A stretch of DNA of 64,000 bases from Erigeron canadensis. Its lineage: Eukaryota; Streptophyta; Magnoliopsida; Asterales; Asteraceae. A program made the position numbers and the translations under genes. The stretch is taken from positions 7,876,501 to 7,940,500 of the forward strand of contig NC_057761.1 of NCBI RefSeq assembly GCF_010389155.1. The letters run 5' to 3'. Under the pieces are notes generated by a model. It was not told where the DNA came from and searched no databases. It saw nothing but the letters and a program-made list of their open reading frames with translations. Position 1 is the stretch's first letter. Each line of letters opens with the position of its first letter. This document shows positions 33,262 to 45,103 of this stretch, piece by piece.

Positions 33262-34708
33262 TTTTAAATTTTTTTTGAGCTTAGGGGGGGATTATATACC
33301 TATTTTATCAGCAGCAGAAAGTTATTGGAGTGTATTATTTGATATATTGCAATAGTACCTCGTGCATTGAAGTTTTTTACTTTGTTCATATGTGATTGTA
33401 CATCGTGTAGCAACTATACTACTGCTTATTTGGTCATGTCTCTTTACGCCGTATTTGATCAACTATGGTTGGTACCTGGCTTCAACCTGTGGAACCCTTG
33501 GACTCCTGGAGAGTTGTGAAATGAAAGATTGTAATAAGGTACAGTTTTCAGAACTTGAGTCATGGTGTCCTTTTGGGCTAAATCAGATCGAATGACAACC
33601 TAACAGTAGCTAGAACCACAATCTAACAGAAACTAGAACCACAACCTTTTGGACATGCCAAATCCCGGCCCAATAGCCGATCATGATCCAAGTACATCTC
33701 ATCTGATGAGTTAGGGATTGTATGAATAATGTGAATAAAAACATGTCCTTTTAATCTGACTGGTATGATTTAGATTCTGGACAGGACTAAACCAACTTAT
33801 TAGCAACTTCTGAAAGAACTAACGGTATAACTGAATTCCACTTTTATTTTTTCTTTCTTGCTTTGTTGATCTGTCAAGGTAGACTTTTCACATCTTTTAG
33901 GTTCCTGCAACTGAAATTGGTTGCACAATGACATGTAATGTTTCATGTGTAGACATCGCAGCTAAAGGTCCATATGCGACTCGAGCGTTAACCAAGTCTT
34001 GGTAAATAGAGTATAGACTAGATTGTGATACTGGGAGAGATATCTTTTCTCTTGAAAGATCATTCATGTATCACTAGGGTGTTCAAGCCCGCAAAGGGTG
34101 TGCTAAACCAGGAATAGAGATGATTAGATTAGCACAAGGAAAGCCAACAATCTTTGGTTGTGGGATGGCACTAGAGCCATCCCCCCCAATCCTTAAAGTG
34201 TGTATCCAGTAAGCCTGTGGCTGCAACAATTTTCTGAGATTGATAAGAACTTTTTACAACTTTGTAACGAGAGTTTTATTTATTTATTTATTGTTTTAAA
34301 TATACTAATACTAAATACTACTATACTGATAAATATAAGGGGAAGGGGAGTGTGTGATATATGTGTGTAGTATGTGCATATATTCTTAGGGGAAAAAAAA
34401 AGATTCATACCTTGAATTTTTTGTGGGGAATGATTAATTTTTTTTTTTCATAAGACGAAATTTTTTTTTCTCTATATAACTAAGACAGAATAATAAATTG
34501 ATTATGTGTTTATGTTAATCTTGTGTCACATAAGCTTTTTCCTTAAGTTTTTCATGTATTTGTGTGATATATATCGCCATGTAGACGTAGTAACATGATT
34601 ATCATTAAACCTCATGAACTAACATTTAGGAAATATAAAATATAATATATTCCAGTATGTTTTGAATGTTTCGATTTTTAAGGAATATATTTCATTTAAT
34701 ATAACGAA

Positions 34709-35040
34709 ACAAAGTATTCGCGCATTGTGGCAGTTAGATGGTGGGGTGATAGGTCATATAGTGTGATAATCAAATGCCTTAGCTGTTTAGGCTCCGCCCT
34801 CGGATTTAAAAATTTGTTAAAAGTATATTGAATGACATTTCTAATGAAAAAATATAAAATGCTAAGAACACTCATATAATTATAATTTATCGATGTACGG
34901 TTTTTGAGATAAAATATTTTGAATGAATTAGAGGAATAAAGTGATTTATGCAAGAGAGAAAAAAAATAAGTGGTTGAGATTTGAATAGAGAAAAAAAAAT
35001 AGTTGAGATTTAATATTAATGCTAAATGTTGAAAGTTCAA
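34709..35040 (+). repeat. Dispersed repeat, copy 1
   Basis: It begins GTATTCGCGCATTGTGGC and shares long blocks with 39056-39400 (GATAGGTCATATAGTGTGAT, GGATTTAAAAATT, TTTTTGAGATAAAA). Same orientation. It could be a transposon family or part of a segmental duplication. Confidence 0.7.
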
Positions 35041-36579
35041 AAGTGGATTTAGTTTAGAATATAGTATAGAAATTTTGAATCAACGTAGTCATTTTGTTAA
35101 TATTTATTAGGTCTTTCACTAAGCTAAACTCATCAACACCTCTTCTACACTGCCACATCAGCTTTTCACTCAATCCATCCACCTCTTCCACACTCATTTT
35201 CTATAACACCTCTTCCACAACTTTTATTTATTTTATTTTATATTTACATAAAAAATAAACTAAACTTAATTTAATTTATAATAAAACATTACAACTAAAT
35301 TAAAAAAAAAACATTATAATTAAACAGTAACTAAAAAAGCACACACATAATACACTTAAAAATAAAACAGTACAATGAAAAATAAACATTACGATTATTA
35401 AAAAAAAATGTTGGGATGAGTTAATTTGATTGTAATAAGGTTGAGAAAATGGGTTAACGAGGCAAGAGGGCGAAGGACCCATTGGGGGCGGGTTGGATGA
35501 GGTTGAAGCGTGGCTTGTTTGGCCTTGTTAGTTGACGACATAGCCGACATTGGGTTTTCAAGAAAGGCATTCCAAATATCGTTAATTTGATTTTGGTTTT
35601 CGTTGTTTGACATGATTTAGAGATGGAGTTTGTGGAAGAAAATGGAATTAGTTGTGAAAAAAATGGAACGAATTATGAAGAAAATAGAATGAGTTGTGAA
35701 GAATGAAATGTGAAAGGTAGTATATATAGATGGAAAGTTAGAAAAAGTTAAATATATATATATATAGCCGTTTGTTTTAAAAAGATTTGAAAAAAAAGTT
35801 TTTTTTTTGGTTTACGTTGAAACTAGCCCCACACACGCTCCTTCTGCCTCGTCTTTACTCTTCGATGGACTGAAGCCAGTGGACGAATAACATGGTCAAC
35901 GAGATGCTCCCTATTGCTTCTTCATCAATGAGTGGTCGAAGGATGGTCGACGAACTCCTTAATGACCGGCCTTACTCATTCTATGTTTTTCTTCATTTTC
36001 ATTATTTCAAATTGCAAAAGAGGTTACAAAATAATTACATCTCGTCATAAGGAATAATTTTAAGCTTATACGATATATTTTTTATCTTTTGTCAAAAAAA
36101 GGTTTTTTTTCTCAGCTAAGAAAATAAAAGTCTTTACTAGTGCTTATGGAGTTATGTTTAGTGGTTGTTTTACATGTAAATGGAAGGGTTAGACAATGAA
36201 GTCTGTGTTTATTATTATTACCGCCCAACAGACGGGTTTAATCTAGTAATTTATAAAATGATAACATATGAAAATTTAACGATAAGATTAGGAAAGAGAT
36301 TGAATGAAATCTTGTCATATTGAACTTTGAATTTTTTTATAAGCAGAATAATTAATCCTTTTAATTCATAAGACTAAAAATCCTTCTGATTTATAGAATG
36401 ACAGAATATGGAAATTTAATGGGTAAAATTAACTAAGAGATTGAGTGGAATCTTGTCACATTATATATAACAATTCAAAAGGGGCGGTCATGTGAGGAGA
36501 GCTACAGTAACAGCTCCCCCAATCATGGCCAGCGACCCTCTGCTTTCTTAATATTTAGTTACATTTATCCTTCGGGTGC

Positions 36580-36765
36580 TACAGTAGCGGGTCGGGTCAC
36601 CGGTACTGTAGCAACTCGCTACTGTTTCAACTCAAAGCTGGCTTTCTAGCAACTCGACCCGGTACTGTATCAACTCAATCCGGTACTCTAGCAACTCGAC
36701 CCGGTACAGTGCGAGTCGCTACTGTTTCAACTCAAAGTTGGCACTGTAGCAAGTCGAATTTGTAG
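36580..36765 (+). repeat. Short imperfect repeats, GC-richer patch
   Basis: Repeated words GCAACTCGACCCGGTACTGT and TCGCTACTGTTTCAACTCAA occur two to four times. No coding frame is supported. Confidence 0.65.
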
Positions 36766-36857
36766 CAACAAACAAATATGCAGGATGAACAACAAGATAT
36801 GTACTTACAAAAACAATACTTCCGTAACCACCACCGGTAAGAAAGGGAAAAAAAAAG

Positions 36858-37288
36858 GGATTCCGTGAAGCCTCCAATGTCCCAACTCCTTGTGTTGCTC
36901 TAGAGAACGGGGAGTGTCATGTCCGCGTTTATGAGGCTTCGTTAGCAGACCCTACTGTAGGAAAGAAGAAAATTGTGTTTGCAACTTTTGCCCAGGTATA
37001 ATCCATGGGTTACAGCCCGATGCACTTATGATGGTCTTGCCTGCACTTGCATTACCATCTCGCTTGGCTGGTGCAGCATTTTTAGGTATGTTTTTGGTTG
37101 GAACTGTTATTGCAATGGGGAACTATACAGTTTTTATTGGCTGATGTAGCCATGCATTGAAAGACCGGATTCCAAGAATTACTGAGAAGCTCACTTGGAT
37201 CACGTCAATGGTGGCAATCGCAGTAGGGCCCGGGATTATTATTAGGGTGGGATTATATACCTATTATCAGCAGCAGCAGAAAGTTATT
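36858..37288 (+). pseudogene. Broken partial copy of NiCoT exon 2
   Basis: Sequence from GGGATTCCGTGAAGCCTCC onward matches the gene from about 32840 to the end of exon 2. Differences include a lost Lys codon, a one-base deletion (GCCCAGG for GCCACAGG) that shifts the frame, and a TGA where the gene has TCA in ATTGGCTCATGTAGCC. The region holding the stop codon is deleted, and the match jumps to 3' UTR sequence (GATTATATACCTATT). No promoter, transit peptide or HTLSGPDHL motif is present. Confidence 0.9.
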
Positions 37289-40200
37289 GGAGTGTGATAT
37301 CGGGATATATCTTTTCTCTCTCGTGGTCATTTAAATATGACCTGAGGGTTGAAGCCCACAGAGGGGTTACTAAACCAGGTATAGAGAGAGGTGATTAGAT
37401 TAGCATGAGGAAGGGAAGATTTTTGTTTGTGGGATTAGCATGAGGAAGGGGTTACTAAGCTAGGTATATAGCCATAACCTCAAGTCTGTAACCACTAACC
37501 AGTAAGCCTGAGGCTGCAACAATTTTTTTGAGATTGATCAAGCCTTTCACAATTTACTTGGCTTTGTAACAAGAGGATTTTGTAAAATAATACATGTTTA
37601 GGCCTATCAATTTTACTAATATCCATTTTTAATCCATAGGCCAATCAATTTTACCAATATGGACCATCTTTAATCCATAATAGGTGTTGCAAAGAATTAA
37701 ATTCACTATAGTGTTATATGACACTTCTCTTGTAACAAAGACCCAATCTCTCACCATTTTTATCGTTGACTCCAACTCTTTGCCAAAGGGCTCCCAAATG
37801 AGCCTAGAAATCGTCACTAGCTCTTGGTTTTGAATTTTGTCCCCCCTTCATTCTCCAACCACTTCCCTCATATGTGGGTTTGATTTTCTCTGTAAGAACC
37901 AAAAGATTGGCAGCCAAACCTGTTTTGTCCTCGCAGTTCCTCCCTTGAGGTCTTTCTCGTAGACTAATATCTTGTTCGTAGTTTTTTAATTTCTGGTTTG
38001 TGATTTGTTGTTCAAGGTTTGTACTTCTTTCTTCATAGTGCTTCAATTGGATTCTTGGTGCGTGGTTTTCGTTAACCCCATTTTAACACTTTGTCGAGGA
38101 TGTTTTGGTGTAATTTGGTTGATTGGTTCTTCTTCATAGGCTTCTTCCCTCTATTCAAAGCTGGTTTGAGTGGAAAAATTGACATAAACAAGATTAGTTT
38201 GTGGTTCAGGTAGTCATGATGATACAGCCTATGGGTGGTTTGTGGTTCAGGTGATTCATGTTAGTTGGTTGTTAGTGGGTCGTTGGATTGTATTTCGTTC
38301 AGTCATGGAGCATATTTTTCATATTGATAAAGAATCAAGATGTGTGTTTTCTAATATGATGTATTGATGTCGAAGTATATCAACCAGAGTTTTTTTATTT
38401 AATTTTGTCATTATCACCTGAAAACTAAATAGCTTGTGCAGAGTAAAAATAAAGAACACTTCGAAATTTCGTGTTTCCACTGAAACATCAAATACCTGTT
38501 TTCAAGTGTTTTGTTTCATTAACTGTTAAATGATATTGTCAATGGAGATTAATTTTTGCGTACCTTGATACATTATGTTAGATCATGAAGTGGATCATGA
38601 TCTTTAAGTTGGATCACTAATTGATGAAATCATGATCGAATCCCTCAACTGTTCAAATTATTTTAAATCTTTCGAACTCTTTGTAATTTTATGATCAACA
38701 ATATCAACTTTTCGGTGAATTTAATCTCATCTGTTCACTAGTTTCAACATTTAAGTTGTATATATTCAATAAACAGTAATAATAAATATAATATATGTTT
38801 AGTTAGAGTATTAGATTTACCTTAAATTTTTAATCACACATCAAATCGGCACTTGTAACTTGTAAGCATAGTAGATGACGGCAAATAGCTTTGTAATTTC
38901 AGATCATAAACTTAAATTTTGAAGTCTTCATGTTAATAACTTATTATAAGTAATATAAGTAACAGAAGTTGAAGAATTGAGGGGGAAAAATGACAATTTA
39001 TTAATGAGAAAACGATTAATCAAATAATGTTATAATGTCTGTTGTATTGACGAGCAATAGTATCCGCGCAATGCGGCGGTGAGATGGTGGGGGTAATGTG
39101 ATAAGTCATATAGTGTGATAGCCAAATGCCTTAGTCGTACGGGCTACGTATTCGGATTTAAAAATTCGTCGAAAGTATATATCGAATGACATCTCTAATG
39201 AAAGAGCATGAAATTTTAAGAACACCCATACAATTTTTATAATTTACCGATATACGATTTTTGAGATAAAAGATTTTGAATAAATTAGATGAATAAAATG
39301 ATTTATGGATGAGAGAAAAAAAAATGAGTGGTTGAGATTTGAGAATAGAGAAAAAAAATTAGTGGTTGGGATTCAAGGGTATTATAGGTATATTAGGTAG
39401 AGATGTTTAAATTAGTGAATAAAGGAGGATGGTAAAAAGGTAGTTCAAATCATCTTTTGAGATTTTAAAAATGAGCAAAATGCTTTATAAGATAGTATAA
39501 ATAAGTCAAGAGTTAGAGTTTAATTTTTAATCTAATAAGAAAATTGAATCTATATACAATTAAAAATGTTAATTTAAAAAAATAAACTAGATTATTGTCC
39601 CGCGTAATATGCTAGAAAATATATTTTTATATTTATATATACAAAATACAAGTTTTCTAACTAATTATTAACTAATTAAAATATTCAATTTAATATTTAC
39701 TTATGTCGTTAATTTTATTAAATTAAAAACGTATAACTTGACTTTTTTAATTGAATAATTTATTAACTATATGCTTTTTTATTAATAAATCTACATGTTG
39801 ATATTTATATATTTTATGAAAAGATAAAATGTGCTATCTATCGTCAATAAGCTACGCATATAGTCTTAAAAATAATTTATGGTCTTGAAAGTTTATTCAC
39901 ATTAAAAGTTACTAACTGAGGAGTACAAGATAACTGATATCTAAATTTAAGTTTAAAAATTAATTAATTTAAATTTAATAATAAAAGACACATTAGAAAA
40001 AAATATTTAAAAATTAATTAATTCAAAAGTATTAGAAAAGTATTTAAAATTAATTTTTAATTAATTAATTTAACCTTAAAAAAATAATCTAAACTTAACG
40101 TTAAAAGTTAGTTAATTTAAATTAAATTTATTAATAAAAAACACATTAGAAATTTTCTAACCGAGATAGCTTTTAATTTAAAAATATCTTTTTCTCTTTA

Positions 40201-41987
40201 AACAAATAGTAAAAACACAGTAACAATATGATCCAAACCTAAGTCAAATATGGTTGGTGGGCATTGTTAAGGTCTTTGACCTTGTAGGATCCACTTCGGT
40301 ATGAGTCTCAATACCCACAGTTATGGGGTAGATTAATAAGGTTTTTCAAAAGCCATGAATTTATCTCAAGAATTCGTGTAACTGTAATAGTAGAATAATA
40401 TGCCGCTTAAAAATAAATAAATATATAATAATAATAGTAATAATAATAATAATAATAATAATACATATTTTAAAAATGTAAGCAAGTTATTATTATTGAA
40501 AATGTAGATATATTAAAAGGGTCAGAAATTGGAATTGTGTACGTAAGCAAGTTATTATTTTTTTCAAACTTCCTTTAACATATTTCTTAAAATCAACTAT
40601 TTTCAAACTTATATGTAATTCTATTAAATACATATTGTTGTATTTGACTAATTATATAAAACAAAAGGACTAATGTTATATAAATTTAATAATACATTTA
40701 ATAATGATATAATTATTTTAATCTAAAGGTTATAATTAAAAGTTGGTTAATAATAATATTAGATAAAATATAACTTGATTTTTATAAATAGTATTGATAC
40801 ATAATAATAAAAATATTAATAAAAAATAAAAGATATCACTTTGGTTAACATAATAAACCTAAGAAAACTAAAATTTAAAATATACAAATGGTAAAGCCAA
40901 AGACAATATTAATTCACGTAAGAAGTATCAAGATTATTTATGGTTTGTAATAAAAAGGGTTTTTTTTTTTTTTGTTTAATCATATAAAGTAAAAAATTTA
41001 ATATTAATATTGTCATTTAACAAAGATAAAATAATTAAATTTGATCTAATGGTTTTAAATCATAGATGGAATTCATCCAAGGGTTCCTATTTATTTAAGA
41101 ATGAATTCAGGACCTTGTTATATATATTGGTAGATAAATTAAAAGGACATGTGTCGATCAAGGATTACGTCACATATCGTTTCAATAATATCTCAATCCC
41201 GTTTTAGTTTATTGGTAGATTTATTGAAGGTTTGTATTTGTGAAAGTTTAACTAATCTTGTTGGTAGTGGTATTTTATCATATATGTTCTTTTAGTGTTT
41301 CTGATGGTAAGTAGTTCCTACCAAATTTTGTTCTTAAAATAATAATTCAAGGGAAGGTCAAATGCTTACGTGAATAAAAGTCAACTTTTAAAAAGAAAAA
41401 AGAAGAAAAAAAAAGTAGCTATGCATAATGTGTACATAAACTATATGGATAATCAGCTCATTGTTCATTGTTGGTCTTGGCAAGTGCGTTCGTATTAAGA
41501 TCATTCTCAACAAGACAGCAACAAAATCCTTAATTACCAATCCCATCTCTTAAATCAATCATAATTCATATCTATATTCTAAAACTTATATTGTTGCCGA
41601 AAATATATACCCTATTATTACTTCACCGTCGAAATTCTACCCAAACAGATTATATCATGAATAATAATTAAAAGACAAGTTCTTGATGGTTCAACCTTGG
41701 ACATTGTAGGTAATGGATATTTTGGATTGCAAACACACCATGAAAAAAGACAAATATTTGCATGGGCTAATTATAAATTGAGCCCCAACAACAATTGAAC
41801 AAATCATCATAGATTTGGTCACAAGTGACCCGTGAATGTACAGAAACCCAGTTTACTATAAATATTTATTATATCCATTGTAAAGACTCTCCAACTTTAG
41901 CAACTAATTACAGTATTTGTAAGGAGATATGTCACATGAGTGTTGTCCATAAAACAATTTGTTTATTGTGTTGTAGTATAATACATA
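37289..41987. other. Intergenic AT-rich DNA
   Basis: 37290-37600 resembles 34020-34300 downstream of the intact gene. 37629-38046 holds two short minus-strand frames that I cannot assign. 39049-39400 is the second copy of the dispersed repeat. From 39500 to 41400 the sequence is extremely AT-rich with (TAA)n near 40425-40462; nothing else is supported. Confidence 0.45.
39049..39400 (+). repeat. Dispersed repeat, copy 2
   Basis: GTATCCGCGCAATGCGGCGG opens a block matching 34709-35040 in the same orientation. The opening word also resembles GCTACTCGTGCAATGCGGC at 54649, where the similarity does not continue. Confidence 0.7.
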
Positions 41988-42104
41988 TGAAATTTCTTTT
42001 TGGTAAGTAAACCCGAAAGTATATTTTGAAATTTCTTTTTGGGAAGTAAACCCGAAAGTATATTTTGAAATTTCTTTTTGGTAAGTAAACCCGAAAGTAT
42101 ATTT
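41988..42104 (+). repeat. Three tandem 39-bp repeats
   Basis: Units start at 41988, 42027 and 42066 with TGAAATTTCTTTTTGG and are almost identical (one T/G difference in unit 2). High identity implies a recent origin. Confidence 0.9.
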
Positions 42105-43759
42105 AATGGGAACAAAGGAAACAAAGGAAACAAAAGGAAAATTAGATCAAACCCATAAAAAAAATATCAAACAACTTTGGGCAAGTCCAAAATCATAAGC
42201 TCTTTTATTGGGTTTGCCCAGACATAATTCCATTGCTGGTCAGGCCCAAAATTATGAGTCCGTTACAATTCTTTGCATTCCTGGCTAGTCATAAAAACAT
42301 GGATAAAGATCTTCTAAAGTTACTTCTAACTTTATAGGTAAAGTTAGAAGCATCTTGACTCTTGAATTAAAATCAAGGGTCAAGATCCAAAGATGCTCTT
42401 TGAATATTGACCCTTGATTTTAATTTAAGGTTAAGATTACTAACTTTACCAATATAGCATGTTACTATTCTTTAAATGCACAACGAGACCTTTGTTTTTA
42501 TTATTTATACTAATTTCTCAATACTGTACACACCATGTTATTGTATTGCTAGTTGCTACTAAGCTTTTATTTAAGATAAAAATTGAATTTAATAAAATAC
42601 ATATTAGACAGAACATATGAGGAGAAAAAACAAAAAAAAATCATCACATATAAAAGCTTTATTTTGATGAAATTATTTTATTTTGTAACAAAAATATATA
42701 AATTAAACGCTAGTCTAGTTCTAAAACTTGTAAGAACTTTTAACATTAAAAATTACACAAGTATCCCTTTCCTAATGAAGTATAGGTTAAAAAGAAAGTT
42801 GTACACGAAGATACGCATCATGATTTATTTTGTACATATATTTTTTTTAATAAAAAGGTTAGCTAGATGTTTTTGGAAACTTATATTAAAGGAAATTACA
42901 TTTTGGTAACAAATCAAATATGCTTAAAGATACTCCGTACTTGCACGATAATTCCTTGAAAATCTCACAATTATTTAGCGACAATATAAAAGGAAAAAGT
43001 GCAAATACCCCGTATATTTAATATTGTTACTATTTTATTGATACATACCCCGTTTATTTATCTCTTTTGAATGCATTTATTTGCTTGCTTCCCAAGGAAA
43101 AGAAAACCATATACTTTGGTAAATGTATAATTGAATCAAGACACTAAAAACGGCCACCAAGTTATGATCCACAATTTCAAACAAATTTAAACGTCTAATT
43201 GACTAATTTCTCGTAACACAGGAAGCCATAAATTAAATCAAAAGTTACACATGGAAATTTATATGTTTCATTTTGAAAGCCTACAACAATATTAATAGTC
43301 GTGGACCAAGAACCATTCTCCTTTCATAAACTTATCATCAAGAATATGTTAGTATAACTTTGATTTTCAGTAATTCATGTACATTTTAGCTAGTTTTTCC
43401 CTAATCTTTCTAACGAGATTTTGCCGTTTAAAATAATAGTATAAAAATCCTCTAATGTTATAGGTAAAATGAGAGTACCTTAACAATTGTATTAAAACTT
43501 AAAACTAATAGTCAAGATTCAAATTTAAATTTTTAATTTATAACCATTGATTTAATCCAATAAGTATCTTAATCAATCTGAAATAATATCAATAACCACA
43601 AAACATGAACTTTCATGCATCAAAATCAATATAATAAACAAATAATTTCCCAAAACTAAAAGAGTACGAATAAAAAATTTCATTTATTCTCATATATCCC
43701 AAAAATATAAATAAAAGAATGAATATTCCAAAAGGAAATATACTTGCAAAAATTAAAAA
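42105..43759. other. Intergenic DNA with small hairpins
   Basis: CTTCTAACTTT...AAAGTTAGAAG (about 42327-42355) and CTTGACTCTTGA...TCAAGGGTCAAG (about 42355-42386) are inverted repeats, and 43435-43560 has related sequence, suggesting small foldback elements. The frame at 42583-42909 is AT-driven and not a gene. Nothing else is supported. Confidence 0.4.
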
Positions 43760-44991
43760 TCAAGAAAAAGAAAGTTGTATGGTAGATTTTTTTACCATAT
43801 TGCAGACTGGACATGTATTAAGAAAAGCATCACATGATTTACATGAACAAAGATGTCTACATGGAAGCATTACCACACATGAATCTTTTCTATAGCAGCT
43901 TTTGCATATATTTTTCTTCTTGTTTTCACCACCATTACTATTTGCATTGTTAGCATTTTCATTGCAACATGAACCTTCATCTTCAACTTGATCTCTAGTC
44001 AATTCTTCAATTTTGTTGTTTAAATTTATCACCATTGCTTCGGTTTGGTTTGCAACCATTTGCCATTGTTGTCGCTCTATATCGGTTTTTCTAAGAATTT
44101 CTTCTAGCTGGATTCTTCTGTTTGTTGCTTGTTTGATCTCTTCGTCTTTTTGTCTTAACAATAGCTCGGATTTTGATTCACAATTCTTCAAGATTGTTAA
44201 GAATTGTTGCTTTCTATGTGCTTGCAAAGCTAATTTTAATCTTTCATGCTGTAAAAAAATTATACACAGAAATTAGCTTAGATAACAATGCTAATTATCA
44301 ACATATAAATTAGATAAAGATTTCAAGTCCAACGTTTTTTAACAAATAAAGATGTGTTTATCATAACTTGGCAATCTAGTTTCGGGTAGAGCTATGACTG
44401 TCTACATCTGACCTCTAGCATTCAGTATTGTTGTTATTTTTGTTTCTCATGACAAATTTTTTTCAAGTTAACTCACTAAATAATGTGTACACACAAACTT
44501 TTTTTATATATTTTGGATTACAAATCTTAGGTACAAACATGTGCATGCATATACTCTATAAAAACTTATACAATGTTGCTAGCTAAAAAAAAACTAGGAA
44601 AACAATTAGGGCTATTAACTACACGTTATTAAAAGATATGTAACGAAAATTAGAAATTGTAATGGTGACATGAGATGGATTAATTAATTACCTGTAAACT
44701 AATGAACCTTTCAGTTTCTTGATTTTCTTTTTGAATTTGAGCTGCAACAGATCGAGAATGTGTCAAACTTGGTTTGTTAAGCCCATTATCATCTAAACAA
44801 AAAACTTGATTCTTGACGAATGGTTGTGACGACTGTTGATCATATTGAAGATTGTATAGATATATATCATTGACGCCAAAACCATTTCCCATCAAATCAT
44901 GTGACGAATTTTCACCAACAATACCATCTTGATCACCAGCGAACGGATACACAAGATTATTCTCCGAATATAATCGGGCTTGAATCGCCAT
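43760..44991 (-). CDS. BOI-type RING E3 ubiquitin ligase
   Basis: Two exons on the minus strand: 44991-44692 (100 codons, GT donor at 44691-44690) and 44248-43760 (162 codons plus stop, AG acceptor at 44250-44249); 262 residues. The N-terminal part is polar. A coiled coil spans the junction (QIQKENQETERFISLQ then HERLKLALQAHRKQQ) and continues to about residue 190. An acidic/Asn-rich linker follows. The C-terminal RING shows CKSCYRKDSCVVMLPCRHL and CKSCDAFLNTCPVC, giving the C3HC4 zinc ligands. This layout is that of plant BOI/BRG (BOTRYTIS SUSCEPTIBLE1 INTERACTOR-related) proteins, which act as E3 ligases in defence, cell death and gibberellin/DELLA signalling. It is at the short end for the family. 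Which family member it is cannot be decided here. Confidence 0.9.
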
Positions 44992-45097
44992 TAAAAAACA
45001 ATTAGCACTTTCTTTGGTGAATAAACAAGAACTAAATTTGTTTTTGTAACGAAAGAGAGATTGTTTTGTTATGTAAGGTGGTGTGTTTTTGGTTTTG

Positions 45098-45103
45098 TAT
45101 ATA
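45098..45103 (-). promoter_or_regulatory. TATA box of the RING gene
   Basis: CTATATACAAAA on the minus strand, about 107 bp before the ATG at 44991. Spacing and context fit a plant core promoter. Confidence 0.5.

Larger units (their letters stand above)
33262..36857. other. 3' flank of the NiCoT gene and intergenic DNA
   Basis: The first few hundred bases should include the 3' UTR. Blocks at about 33280-33340 and 34020-34300 reappear after the broken gene copy (about 37235-37600). A dispersed repeat lies at 34709-35040. From 35100 to 35900 the sequence looks like a decayed transposon: AACACCTCTTC words, and a minus-strand frame at 35613-35398 beginning MSNNENQNQINDIWNAFLEN that I do not recognise. 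Direct repeats of about 75 bp occur near 36250 and 36395. Confidence 0.45.

Noticed and set aside
33392..33595. 67-codon open frame after the NiCoT stop
   Set aside because: It lies in the probable 3' UTR and has no recognisable similarity.
37629..38046. Two minus-strand frames that might be exons
   Set aside because: They are in different frames, overlap, show no clear splice sites between them and match no family I know; kept only as a remark on the intergenic stretch.
41988..42104. Possible CRISPR-like array
   Set aside because: Units are directly adjacent without spacers, and the genome is a plant nuclear one.
42583..42909. 108-codon open frame rich in Lys, Ile and Phe
   Set aside because: The composition is what AT-rich random DNA gives; no motif.
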